Positions 1 through 11,342 of a stretch of DNA of 64,000 nt are shown here, piece after piece. Numbering within the stretch: position 1 is the first letter of the stretch; each line of letters starts with the position of its first letter. The stretch covers positions 35,107,565 to 35,171,564 of the forward strand of contig CM050451.1 of the NCBI GenBank assembly GCA_027563935.2, given 5' to 3'. The notes under the pieces were generated by a model. The model had not been told where the DNA came from. It saw only the letters and a program-made list of their open reading frames with translations, and searched no databases. The DNA comes from Costus lasius. Its lineage: Eukaryota; Streptophyta; Magnoliopsida; Zingiberales; Costaceae. Both the position numbers and the translations under genes were made by a program.

Positions 1-71
1 AAGAGTTTATATACATGATACTGATAGAATCCCAAGGCCTCAAACATTACCCTTAAGGGCATACCCCAACA
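1..71 (-). repeat. Start of the Copia-M 3' LTR (partial)
   Basis: This is the reverse complement of the LTR start (TGTTGGGGTATGCCC...), ending in CCAACA at 66-71. It matches the outer ends of the Copia-1, Copia-2 and Copia-5 LTRs. The rest of the LTR lies outside the window. Confidence 0.85.
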
Positions 72-117
72 ATCTCCCACTTGCACTTAATCTAATGGTT
101 GAGAAATCTCAAACCCA
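72..117 (-). pseudogene. Copia-M pol 3' tip with polypurine tract (remnant)
   Basis: The minus strand carries the polypurine tract (AAGTGGGAGAT type, next to the LTR) and the last codons of pol up to its stop, as in the other copies. Homology stops after position 117, where the sequence switches to plus-strand leader. No function remains. Confidence 0.75.
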
Positions 118-270
118 CTTGCATGAGTTATTTATCTTCTGCTATAGCCATAGGATTTGCCTGATAGTAAGAAGATAAAAGACCGTTAAAATCCAACGCT
201 AAATATCAAGCACGTAATGCCTTCTGGCGCGAAACCTCACTGTTCTGACTATCGTTGGGGCCGTGTTGTA

Positions 271-283
271 CCCACTCAGTGGG
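271..283 (+). other. Leader palindrome 1 (stem-loop candidate)
   Basis: CCCACTCAGTGGG is a perfect inverted repeat around a central C. The same element occurs on the minus strand at 20760-20772 (Copia-1) and 33018-33030 (Copia-2). It pairs with palindrome 2 as a variant copy. Confidence 0.5.
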
Positions 284-478
284 CACGCCCATCTATCTTC
301 AGACGGTGTGTGATTTCACCTGCGTGTTACAGAGAAGGGATTTATCGCTTCTCGTTGCTCAGCATAGCACGTGGTGGTCCAGGGAGTAGGTCAGGTCAGC
401 TTGACCATGTAGGCTACATATGGGGCATATGTTAGCTATATGGAGGCAGCCATCTGTGGGATCAGAGACTGTGTTGTA

Positions 479-491
479 CCAACTCAGTTGG
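479..491 (+). other. Leader palindrome 2 (stem-loop candidate)
   Basis: CCAACTCAGTTGG differs from palindrome 1 by a C:G to A:T change at the third pair, so pairing is kept. Equivalent copies lie at 20550-20562 (Copia-1) and 32810-32822 (Copia-2). Confidence 0.5.
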
Positions 492-800
492 CACAGTCTG
501 CTGGATTGCCCAGATGAAGGGGAATCGCACGGGTTGGCGATTGGCAGGGACTGCCTACCAGAGATTAGTGCTTGTACTCTCTGTGCATCTTATCTCGCCT
601 AAGCGGGACGCGGAGACCAAGTATAAAATCTGGATCCCATCTCACTAAAAGAGTGTTACTCTTTCGGACTGTTTTAATGGATTTTTCAGTCAGATAAAAT
701 AGTGAGAAAAAAATCTTTCTTAAGTCCTGGATTGATTCTAAACATTGATACTGACCTTGCTGTTCTTGCATTGTTGTAGATTCCTGCAGCAACGAACACC

Positions 801-3800
801 ATGAGCTTCAATGTGCGATCCCTACTGGAAAGGGAGAAGTTTGCTGGGCCAAACTTCTCAGACTGGTACGGACACCTTAAGATTGTTCTTAAGGCAGAGA
901 GGAAACTGTATGTCCTCGAGAAGGCAATACCGCCTCAACCCGCAGCGAACGCCGCAAGGGCGGTTCGTGAAGCCTATGAAAAGCATGTCAATGATAGCAT
1001 TGATGTCGCTTGCCTGATGCTAGCGTCTATGACGCCACCGCTGCAGCGACAGCATGAGGATATGTCTGCTATAGAAATTATAGCAAACCTCAAAATGTTG
1101 TATGCTACACAGGCGAGGACTGAGCGCTATAATTTGACCAAGCTTTTCTTTCAGAGCAAACTGGCTGAAGGGAGCCCAGTGGGAGCTCACGTGCTCAAGA
1201 TGATTGGGCACAAAGAGGCTCTAGAGAAACTGGGGCATACCATCAATCAGGAGCTTGCTGTAGACATTATTCTGCAGTCTCTCCCGCCCTCTTTCGATGC
1301 GTTCATTATTAACTTTAATATGAACAAAATCGATTGTACCCCGGCAGAGTTGCTGAATATGCTCTTGACTACTGAGGAGACTCTGAAGGGAAAGCCCTCA
1401 ACCTCTGTCTTAATGGTTCCTTCTAGGATCAAGAAGAAGGGGAAGAAGGGCAAAGCCCCAGTCAAGAACTACAACAAGGCTCTGAAACAGAAGGTTAAGC
1501 GGTCGAAGGAATACAGATGTTTCCACTGTGGCCAGCTAGGTCACTGGAAAAAGGACTGTAAAGCGCTCCAAGGAGACAAGAAGGGAAGCATCGCTTCTGG
1601 CTCAGGTATATTTGTGACTGAAGTCATGATATCATCTTCTTCTATATCATGGGTGTTGGACACTGCATGTGGAGTTCACATTTGTTCAAATGTACAGGAA
1701 CTCAAGAGAAGAAGACAGGTGGGGTAGCATGAGGTGGACCTACGAGTTGGAAACGGGGCACGGGTTGCTGCTGTTGCTGTAGGGGAATATTACATCTCAT
1801 TACCATCTGGACTTGTATTAGAATTAAACAATTGTTATTTTGTTCCTAGCATTACCAAGAATATTATCTCTATTCCTGCTCTTGTCAGGAAAGGGTTTTC
1901 CTTTGAATGCAATATTTCAAAGTGTATTATTTCTTTGGATAATATTGTTTATGCTACTGGTTCAATTAACAATGGGTTATTCATGTTGGACATGGAATGT
2001 TCTATACAAACTATTGATAATAAGAAAGCCAAGTATGCTGATCATAGCACCTTGCTATGGCATAGTCGTTTAGGCCATATTAACAAGAAACGCATTAAGC
2101 GGTTGCATGACAATGGACTGCTGGGATCATTCTCCTATGAGGAGATTGATACATGCAAAGCTTGTTTAATGGGTAAAATGACGAAGTCTCCTTTTCCTAA
2201 CAAAGGTCAAAGGGCTTCAGGTTTACTTGACCTCATACACAGTGATGTGTGTGGGCCATTTAGTAAACATGCCAGAGGTGGCTATTCGTACTTCATTACC
2301 TTTACTGATGATTTCAGTAGATATGGTTATGTCTATCTGATGAGGTATAAGAGTGAATCTTTTGACAAGTTCAAAGAATTCAAAAATGAAGTACAGAATC
2401 AGCTAGGCCGAAATATCAAGGCACTTCGTTCTGATCGAGGTGGAGAATACTTGAGTCATGCGTTTACTGACTATCTGAAGGAGTGTGGGATTATCTCACA
2501 GCTCACTCCGCCAGGAACACCGCAATGGAATGGTGTGTCCGAGAGGAGAAATAGAACGTTACTTGATATGGTTCGTTCTATGATGAGTCAGGCTACTATA
2601 CCTTACTCCTTTTGGGGATTTGCACTGGAAACAGCTGCAAAGGTACTAAACCGAGTGCCATCCAAGTCAGTTTCAAAGACTCCATATGAATTATGGTATG
2701 GGAAACAGCCGAGCTTGACATTTATCAGGATCTGGGGTTGCGAGGCTTATGTCAAAAAGCTCGCCTCTGGGAAACTGGAGAGCAGATCTGAGAAATGTAT
2801 CTTTGTCGGTTACCCTAAAGAAACTAAGGGTTATTATTTCTACGATCCCAAAGAGAACAAGGTATTTGTTGCTCGGACGGCAATATTTCTTGAGAAGAAG
2901 TTTCTTCTGCAAGAAGCCAGTGGGAGAGAAATAAAGCTGGATGAGAATCCAGAGGAAGGACAAAGTAGTCAAGCACAGTTGGATGAGCCTGAGCCAGTAG
3001 AACAGGTTATTGAACAACCTGAGGCTCAGATATCACGGGAACCGCGAAGATCGGGAAGGATCCGTCGACAGCCTGAGCGCTATGACGGAGTCTACATCAT
3101 TGACAATGATGAACCCCTCACTTATGCGGATGCGGTCAGTGGACCGGAGTCAGCTAGATGGCTTGAAGCTATGCGAGCCGAAATGGACTCCATGTCAGAT
3201 AACCAAGTCTGGGATTTGGTTGATCCGCCTCCGGGAGTAATCCCTATAGGCTGTAAATGGATCTTCAAGAAGAAGATTGACATGGATGGTAACGTGGTTA
3301 CCTATAAAGGCAGGCTAGTAGCGAAAGGTTTCAAACAAATCTACGGGATAGATTATGATGAAACTTTCTCTCCTGTAGCCATGTTCAAGTCGATTCGGAT
3401 TCTTTTCGCGATAGCTGCATATTATGATTATGAGATCTGGCAGATGGATGTGAAAACGGCTTTCCTTAATGGAAAACTGGATGAGGATGTGTATATGACA
3501 CAACCTGAAGGTTTCACTAATCCATCAGATCGTCATAAAATATGCAAGTTAAAGAAGTCCATTTATGGACTTAAGCAAGCATCTAGAAGCTGGAATATTC
3601 GTTTTGATGAATCAATCTCTGAGTTTGGTTTCATCAAGAATGAAGATGACCCGTGTGTATATAAGAGGTTTAGTGGGAGCGTGATTACTTTCCTGGTCCT
3701 CTACGTCGATGATATCTTAATCATTGGAAATGATATTCCTGAACTGCATGCTGTTAAGGCATGGTTAAGGAAATATTTCCAGATGAAAGATTTAGGAGAA

Positions 3801-4685
3801 GCAGCCTATGTATTAGGTGTGAAGATCTACAGAGATAGATCTAAAAGGCTTCTCGGGCTGTGCCAGAGTACTTACATCGATAAAGTCCTGGAGAGATTCC
3901 ATTTAGAGAATTCTAAAAGAGGATATCTTCTAGTCAGACATGGTCTGAATCTTTCGAAGAGTCAGTGTCCACAAACACAGACTGAGAAAGATGAAATGGA
4001 CAATACGCCTTATGCTTCGGCTATTGGGTCCATTATGTATGCGATGTTGTGTACTCGCCCAGACGTCGCTTACGGGTTAAGCGTGACCAGTCGGTTCCAA
4101 AGTAATCCAGGTCAGGCGCACTGGATTGCAGTCAAGAACATTTTAAAATATCTTCGGAGGACCAAAGATATGTTCTTGGTGTATGGTGGTCAGGAAGAAC
4201 TCAGTATTGAAGGATATACTGACGCTTCGTTCCAATCTGACCAGGATGATTTCCGATCGCAATCAGGCTATGTGTTTAGCTTGAATGGAGGTGCTGTGGT
4301 GTGGAAAAGTTTCAAACAGTCTATCGTTGCTGATTCCACAACAGAAGCCGAGTATGTTGCAGCCTCAGAGGCATCTAAGGAGGCAGTGTGGATTCGTAAG
4401 TTCATTCAGGAACTTGGTGTTGTTCCTTCGAGTGCAGATCCTTTGGTTATCTTCTGTGATAACACTGGAGCAATCGCACAAGCAAAGGAACCACGGTCGC
4501 ACCAGAAGTCCAAGCACATACAGAGACGGTTTCACTTGATCCGGGAGATCATTGATCGTGGCGAGATCAAAGTCTGCAAGGTTCATACAGATGACAATCT
4601 GGCTGACCCGCTTACCAAGCCTCTGGCGCAGCAGAAGCATGAGAAGCACTGTAATAATATGGGTTTGAGGTTACTCAACCATTAG
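801..4685 (+). pseudogene. Copia-P gag-pol polyprotein, one premature stop
   Basis: This would encode a copia polyprotein: Gag (starts MSFNVRSLLE) with zinc knuckle CFHCGQLGHWKKDC, protease with LDTAC, integrase with HHCC finger and D,D-35-E core, RT with YVDD, and RNase H with ADSTTEAEY and FCDNTGA. The frame is continuous except for one TAG at 1725-1727, where the other copies have CAG (Gln), between protease and integrase. That leaves a 308-residue Gag-PR piece and a downstream pol frame (first Met 1734, 983 residues). The change fits a single C-to-T transition in a CAG context. RT and integrase motifs look intact, so the decay is recent, but the missing 5' LTR makes expression unlikely. 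Confidence 0.9.
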
Positions 4686-4705
4686 ATTAAGTGCAAGTGG
4701 GAGAT

Positions 4706-5390
4706 TGTTGGGGTATGCCCTTAAGGCTAATGTTTGAGGCCTTGGGATTGTATCAGTATCATGTATAAACTCTTAAGTTTATAAAGGCAATGGTTGTTAT
4801 TCAGTTTGTTACATCATCTGCTGCAATATGTATACTTCTGAATAATGTCTCAATGCTGTTCAGCTAGGCTGACATGCTATATGTCCTTAGTCGAGATATC
4901 TTGGTGAACATGAGACAGCCTTGATATGATTGAGACTAATATGTGTTCTAATCTTATAGGATGCTTCGAGCATGGAATAAGATGTAGACTCATGGGTACA
5001 TTGGTTGTACTGGATAGAACCTACTAGGATATTCAATTGCTTGTCACAATGTGAATAATCCTTGTATGCAACAAGTGGCACATTTCCTCTAACTTGAGAT
5101 CACTTGTGTTTCTAAATGATGGTTGTCATTGTTTTGAGGTAGTTCAATATCATTTGAAACATAATGGTTATAGACTATCTTGGATAATGATCATGAGTCA
5201 GGTTAGGGCACTAGTGATAGATATAGGATTGCCATCTCCTTGATTGGAGTGTGATGTTCTAAAGGGGCCCCCCTGGATGAGATGATTGAGAAAGTGTATG
5301 GCCATACCCAGATGACTGTGATCATCTGATCTAATCATGTTCATCATATTGGAGTTACAGGCTTGACTAGCTTGTCCACTAAGAACATCC
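4706..5390 (+). repeat. Copia-P 3' LTR, first part
   Basis: The LTR starts TGTTGGGG directly after the polypurine tract. It is broken after CATCC (5386-5390) by solo LTR S and resumes at 6806. The rejoined length is about 1,679 bp. Confidence 0.9.
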
Positions 5391-6800
5391 TGTTGGGGTA
5401 TGCCCTTAAAGGCTAATGTTTGAGGCCTTGGGATTTTATCAGTATCATGTATAAACTCTTATGTTTATAAAGGCAGTGGTTGTTATTCAGTATGTTACAT
5501 TGTCTGCTGCAATAAGTGTGCTTCTGAATAATGTCTCAATGCTGTTCAGCTAGGCTGACATGCTGTAATGTCCTTAGTCGAGATATCTTGGTGAACATGA
5601 GACAGCCTTGATATGATTGAGACTAATATGTGTTCTAATCTTATAGGATGCTTCGAGCATGGAATAAGATGTAGACTCATGGGTGCATTGGATGTACTGG
5701 ACAGACCCTACTAGGATATTCAATTGCTTGTCACAATGTGAATAATCCTTGAATGCAACAAGTGGCACATGTCCTCTGACTTGAGATCACTTGTGTTTCT
5801 AAATGATGATTGTCATTGTTTTGAGGTAGTTCAATGTCATTTGAAACATAATGGTTATAGACTATCTTGGATAATGATCATGAGTCAGGTTAGGACACTA
5901 GTGATAGATATAGGATTGCCGTCTCCTTGATTGGAGTGTGATGTTCTAAAGGAAACCCTTAGGGTCGCACAATTCGATGATATGGCTTGCTTAAGTCAGA
6001 TCGTGTGGACTGAATTGTTTGGGTTCAGTTTAAAGGAGTTTAAACTCTGATTGTAAGTGAGATCTAGTCTGATCATGTTTGATTGATTAGGGCTTGAGAT
6101 CGGTAAGCTTCGATCGAGAGGATTGATGCTGGATCAGTGAGATCAAGAGCATCAAAGAGATGAACGGTTAGATCTGTAACCTTAGGGTTTACTATGGTCT
6201 AGACCAAATGGCTTGAGCTATTTTGATTTGGTTTATGAACCAAATTCGATTGGGACGTTTTGGCTTGAACCGGTTCACAAAGGTGAACGCTTGGTTCAAT
6301 GCTAGTAAGCGTTTTTGGGTTGGCATGAGCGCATGGCTTAATGATGTTCCATTTTTGGAAAGTCATCAATGCCGATTCCTCTCAACGCCAAAACGCAAAT
6401 ACGTTCCCCTCTTCTCTTGTGGCTTGCTTGCACTCTCGTAAGTGAAGGATTGACGAGAAGAAGGGAAGGTTTTTCGTCCAAGGAGAAGCTTGTTCTCGCA
6501 TCTCAAAAACTTCCTCCACGCAAAGGACCCCTTGAAGCTTTGCTAGCACAAAGACGACAAGGAGAAGCCATTCCTCATCTTGTGTGCTTCATCTTTGGAG
6601 AAGATGCCTTTCGATCTTTGCTTCCAAGACACCATCCAAATAGATGGCTTTGGTATGATCTTCTTTCGATCTCCACATTCCTTAAGGTTGATCATATGAA
6701 CATATATTACATGCGATCTCATGTTGAAACCCCTTGGAAATTACATGCGCCCCCTTTAGGGTTTCAAACCCTTGCGCTCCCCCTTGAAGGGGACTCTACA
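5391..6800 (+). mobile_element. Solo LTR S (Copia-2 subfamily) inside the Copia-P 3' LTR
   Basis: This complete-ended LTR starts TGTTGGGG and ends GGGGACTCTACA, the same end as the Copia-2 LTRs. CATCC flanks it at 5386-5390 and 6801-6805, so it is a separate insertion reduced to one LTR. It is 1,410 bp against 1,699 bp for Copia-2. About 289 bp are missing at around 5954, between two copies of TAAAGG that bracket the segment in full-length LTRs. The missing segment includes the TATA-like CTTTATATC region, so this LTR has probably lost its core promoter. Confidence 0.88.
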
Positions 6801-6805
6801 CATCC

Positions 6806-7799
6806 AGTGGCAAAGGAAACTTGTATGCCTTGTGAGTAGATTCACACTTGTGCTGTGGTTTGGGTGTAGTCTTGGAAGACTCTTTCCTTTATATCGGGAG
6901 ACAGTGATGTGTTGCTAGATACCCCTCACTGATCATGATAACGTAAGTTATCGTTACCGACATTTAAAGGAAACCCTCAGGGTCGCACAATTTGATGATA
7001 TGGCTTACTTAAGTCAGATCGTGTGGACTGAATTGTTTGGGTTCAGTTTAAAAGGGATTTAATCTCTGATTGTAAGTGAGATCTGGTCTGATCATGTTTG
7101 ATTGATTAGGGCTTGAGATCGGTAAGCTTTGATCGAGAGAATGGATGTTAGATCGGTGAGATCAGCAGCATCAGAGATGAGCGGTTAGATCTGGAACCAT
7201 TGGGTCCAATTAGATCTAGACCATGACTTGGGCTATTTTGGTTTGGTCTTTGAACCAACCTTATTAGAACCGGTTCACTTAGGTGAACGCTTGGTTCAAA
7301 GAGAGTGGCGTATGCGATCGGTTCACTTGATGTAAACGCTTGATCGCATGAGAGTTGAAGGCGAGTTTATGGCTTGCTATTTTTAGAAACCACGCCCCAC
7401 GTTCAATGTGAACGTTACTCTCGTCGCTCCTCTTCGCTCTTGTTCTCGTGTGGCTTGTGTCAACGAGAGATAGAGAAGCATTCGGCCAAGGAGAATTCGC
7501 CAAGCAACTCATCTCATCTTCCCTCACGGATCGAGACCTCTTGGAGCCTTGCTAGCACAAGGAGTACCAAGGGAGTAGGCGACTTCTTCATCTAGTGTGC
7601 ACATCCTTTGGAGGAGATCCTCTCGCTCTCTCTTCTTCCAAATCGCCATCCAAGCGAAATGGCTATGGTATGAATCCAATCTTTATGAAGTTGATCATGT
7701 GTTCTTGCTAATGATCTTATGAAACCCTTGATTCCGCATGAAATTTTATTTGCGCCACTTATTGGGTTTCGCCCCCCCCCTCTAGAAAGGGGTCTTACA
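6806..7799 (+). repeat. Copia-P 3' LTR, second part
   Basis: The sequence continues the LTR broken at 5390, with the TATA-like CTTTATATC near 6890, U5, a run of about ten C near 7772-7781 and the terminus CTTACA. ORFs in this stretch are not conserved as proteins. Confidence 0.85.
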
Positions 7800-8178
7800 A
7801 TCGCTACACGCCTGTCCGCAGTCGACCTATAGCCACCTCGTGCTTGCGCACAGGTGCCATCTGGTCAATCCATCTAGGCTGTCAGATAGTCTGATCAGAC
7901 TGATTGGATCTAGACTCGACTGTGACTTCAACCCTAATAACCCATCTAAGTTTTTAAAGTAGGCGCCTCTTAGATCTAATGTGAGTTGCGCAAGTAATAT
8001 AGTTTTGAGAAAAACTAATAAGCGCCAACATACATCCGCCAAATAGAAAACATGCTCATCAAGTTTTCGCATGAACAACTTAACATGTAATTTTCGCATG
8101 TAGTTTAGATCTAAGCATACAAGCGCAAACATGGATCACAAAAACCTCAAGCAATCATAAAAACATGCTAATAACTTG
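7800..8178 (-). other. Copia-M leader, PBS-proximal part
   Basis: The minus-strand leader is homologous to 21681-22040 of Copia-1 and 33950-34309 of Copia-2. It is cut on its left by the end of the Copia-P LTR. No coding is seen. Confidence 0.8.
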
Positions 8179-8190
8179 GCTCTGATACCA
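8179..8190 (-). other. Primer-binding site of Copia-M
   Basis: The minus strand reads TGGTATCAGAGC, complementary to the 3' end of plant initiator-Met tRNA, 2 nt inside the LTR edge at 8193. Confidence 0.85.
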
Positions 8191-8192
8191 AT

Positions 8193-9856
8193 TGAAAATC
8201 CCCTACCACGAGGGGACGAAACCCTAATAGGCGCATGCAGAGGTTTTAACACAGCGGAAAAGGTTTCTAGATCGATGCATGCAGTATGATCAACTTTAAT
8301 TTTGTATACATGAGAATCGATCCTTACCGATGCCATTTCTTGGATGGTGTCTAGGAAGTAGAGAGTCAAACGCTTCTCCTCCAAATGGTGCGCACACAAG
8401 GTGATCAATGCGCCTACTCCCTTAGTGCTCCTTGTGCTAGCAAGGTTCCAAGGTCTCCTGATCGAATGGAAGGGAAGGAGATGTTTTTTCTTCTTCGCCG
8501 AATCCTCTCCAAAGCCTCAAGGCGACACACAACGAGTGAATCTCTAGAGAGAGGGGCGAGAGGCGAGAATAAAACTTCTCTTGGCGTGAACGTGAGGCGT
8601 GGCCTCATGGCTTCTAAAAATAGCAAACCACCAACGTTCATGCGACCATGGGTTTACCCGAACGCATTTTGCTCTCCCCTTGAACCATGCGCTCACATGA
8701 TGAGCTGGTTCAATTTCGGTTTGGTTCAAAGACCAATTAAGCCAAGCATCTGGTTCAGATCACAATAAACCCTAAAGGTTCAAGATCCAACCGTTCATCT
8801 CTTGATGCTCTTGATCTCACCGATCTAGCATCAATTCTCTCGATCGAAGCTTACCGATCTCAAGCCCTAATCAATCAAACATGATCAGACCAGATCTCAC
8901 TTACAATCAGAGATTAAATCCCTTTAAACTGAACCAGAACAATTCAGTCCACACGATCTGACTTAAGTAAGCCATATCATCAAATTGTGCGACCCTAAGG
9001 GTTTCCTTTAAATGTCGGTAATGATAACTTACGTTATCACGATCAGTGAGGGGTATCTAGCAACACATCACTGTCTCCCGATATAAAGGAAAGAGTCTTC
9101 CAAGACTACACCCAAACCACAGCACAAGTGTGAACCCAACTCACTAGGCATATGTGTTTCCTTTGCCACTGGACATTCTTATTGGACAAGCGTGTCAAGC
9201 CTGTAATTCCAATATGATGAGAATGATTAGATCAGATGATCATAGTCATCTGGGTATGGCCATACACTTTCTCAATCATCTCATCCAGGGGGCCCCTATA
9301 GAACATCACACTCCAATCAAGGAGACGGCAATCCTATATCTATCACTAGTGCCCTAACATGACTCATGCTCATTATCCAAGATAATCTATAACCATTATG
9401 TTTCAAATGATATCGAACTACCTCAAAACAATGCCAATCATCATTTAGAAACACAAGTGATCTCAAGTCAGAGGAAATATGCCACTTGTTTGCATATAAG
9501 GATTATTCACATTGTGACAAGCAATTGAATATCCTAAGTAGGGTCTGTCCAGTACATCCAATGTACCCATGAGTCTACATCTTATTCCATGCTCGAAGCA
9601 TCCTATAAGATTAGAACACATATTAGTCTTAATCATATCAAGGCTGTCTCATGTTCACCAAGATATCTCGACTAAGGACAAAACTGCATGTCAGCTAAGC
9701 TGAACAGCATTGAGACATTATTCAGAAGTATACATATTGCAGCAGATGATGTAACAACCTGAATAACAACCATTGCCTTTATAAACGTAGAGTTTAAACA
9801 TGATACTGAAATAATCCCAAGGCTTCAAACATTAGCCTTAAGGGCATACCCCAACA
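8193..9856 (-). repeat. Copia-M 5' LTR
   Basis: The 1,664-bp minus-strand LTR runs from TGTTGGGG (reverse complement ends at 9856) to ...GGGGATTTTCA at 8193. A minus-strand TATA-like TTTATATC lies near 9080. Small ORFs here recur in all LTR copies and are not genes. Confidence 0.88.
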
Positions 9857-11337
9857 TTGTCACCTTCAAGAGGGGGCGGCTAGGGTCACTTATAAAGAGC
9901 TAGAGGCGGTTAGGGCAAGGGTTGATATCATGACAAGTGTATAGCTTGGATGAGAAGGTTTGAGGTAAGGAAAGTCTCCAAGACTTTACCATAAACCTCA
10001 TTCAACCTTTCCATAAACTACCAAGCCTTGCCTTGTGCGCCAAGGCCTAGCCTTGCGCCCCAAGCAATGCCTTAATGCATTCACACTATCAATGGGAGAG
10101 GGCTAGGCGCATAAAGCTTCCTTAAGAAGCAAATTTGCCATCCAAACCCCATTATTCCCCTTAGGCGCCAATGGGCTTGGCTTCCTCCCCATTATACCCT
10201 TTTAGCCTATTGCCTCTTCATGACAACTTATTATTGGGCCTCATTGGATATTGAGCTAGCCCAAACTTCATTACATGGGTTGATTAAGCACTTGGATCCA
10301 ATCCAATGCAACCCTAATCCAAATGTGACCAACCATGGTCAAATACGGGTCAACCTGCCAAAAATGAAGTTTGGCTCCAATAATATTCTTCCGTCTCATC
10401 AGGCCTATTGGCGCTGATGAAATCTCCCAATTAGATCCGAGTTATCCAATAACTCGATCATAAGGCTTCCCGATCAATACGAGAGCTCAAGTATCAAGGT
10501 GTGCGACCCTGTAGGTTCCTCTGACGCTGGCAGTGCTGACCAAAGGTCATCACAAGCAGTGAGTGGCACCTAGCAGTGCATCGCTGCTACCCAGGTCATT
10601 GGAATGGATATCGACATCGACATCCCCATCATCGCAACTAGGTACAGATGCATTACAGTCTCTTTGCCGTACTGATATCCGATTGGACAAGTGTGTCCAC
10701 CACTTGTTTTCATCCAATCACATGGCTATGACTAAAACAGGTTCTCACCTGGGTATGGCCATACACTCTCAGTCATAGAACCATAAGAGAGCTCCATGGA
10801 TATCATACTTCCCTAAGGAAGGGGCAAATCCTATGTCTATCCATTGACCTTCTCATATGGGTCGTGACATGCTCAATGACAACCGTTATGACCTCCCAAC
10901 TACGGCGAGGTGTTAGGTTGCATCAAAGCAAGTCCCTAACCATATAGAATGGTCAATGACCTCAAGTCAAGGGATCAATGCATCTCCTGTCACTTGTGAG
11001 GATAACTTATGACACCAAGTCATAGCCTCACAGCGGGTCTATCCAGTATATCCTCCAATGATATAACCATGCGTCTGCGTTAGCACCACATGCCTAACCA
11101 GCCCACATACCAGTCTCACAAGTACCATAGCTATCCCATATCCACTAAGGTACATCGACTGGGGATTATAATTCGAGCACAGATCCAACCTGTCTCCAGG
11201 GACATTATCATGTAAGTACACAGTCGCAGGTGTAGACAAACAATGATAACGACAATGCCAGAAAGATATCAGAGTCAAGTAGTACAAAGATGGACCAAAA
11301 CTAGGTCCTAGGGCATATACACCAACAAACCTTTCTA
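9857..11337 (-). repeat. Copia-3b LTR, minus strand, partial
   Basis: This is the reverse complement of the Copia-3 LTR, with its start TGTTGGTGTATATGCC complement ending at 11337 and a TATA-like sequence near 9893. Its U5 side is cut at 9857 by the insertion of Copia-M and should continue left of the window. At 11337 it abuts plus-strand Copia-3 pol. The exact LTR terminus at the joint is what an integration edge gives, so I read it as the 5' LTR of a second, minus-strand element inserted in the protease region of Copia-3; AACCT (11338-11342) would be the duplicated target. Confidence 0.72.
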
Positions 11338-11342
11338 CTCCT

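Larger units (their letters stand above)
118..800 (+). other. Copia-P untranslated leader (3' part)
   Basis: This non-coding leader is homologous to the leaders of Copia-1 (20239-20915) and Copia-2 (32501-33200). Small reading frames here are not conserved as proteins. It holds two related palindromes, CCCACTCAGTGGG (271-283) and CCAACTCAGTTGG (479-491), each preceded by GTTGTA. The gag ATG follows at 801. Confidence 0.8.
118..7799 (+). mobile_element. Copia-P, plus-strand Ty1/copia element lacking its 5' LTR
   Basis: The order is partial leader (118-800), gag-pol (801-4685), polypurine tract (4695-4705) and 3' LTR (4706-5390 plus 6806-7799, split by solo LTR S). The 5' LTR, PBS and first kilobase or so of leader are absent. 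The left edge abuts the pol end of Copia-M in the opposite orientation. The 3' LTR ends in CTTACA at 7799, directly followed by Copia-M leader. Without a 5' LTR it has no normal promoter and should be dead. Confidence 0.85.
1..9856 (-). mobile_element. Copia-M, minus-strand Ty1/copia element, gutted and carrying Copia-P
   Basis: The outer element at the left edge reads on the minus strand. Its pieces are the start of its 3' LTR (1-71, reverse complement of TGTTGGGG...), the polypurine tract and last codons of pol (72-117), the first part of its leader (7800-8178), the PBS (8179-8190) and a 5' LTR (8193-9856). Everything between leader and pol end is missing and plus-strand Copia-P (118-7799) occupies the place. 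The right flank is TTGTC at 9857-9861; the matching target duplication should lie left of the window. It is inserted in the LTR of Copia-3b. The internal deletion could have happened during or after the Copia-P insertion. Confidence 0.8.

Noticed and set aside
5391..6800. Tandem duplication of the Copia-P LTR
   Set aside because: CATCC flanks the inner copy on both sides and the outer LTR reads through, so it is an independent insertion.
7772..7781. Run of about ten C as a regulatory feature
   Set aside because: A homopolymer near an LTR end, not conserved in the other LTRs; may be a sequencing or slippage artefact.
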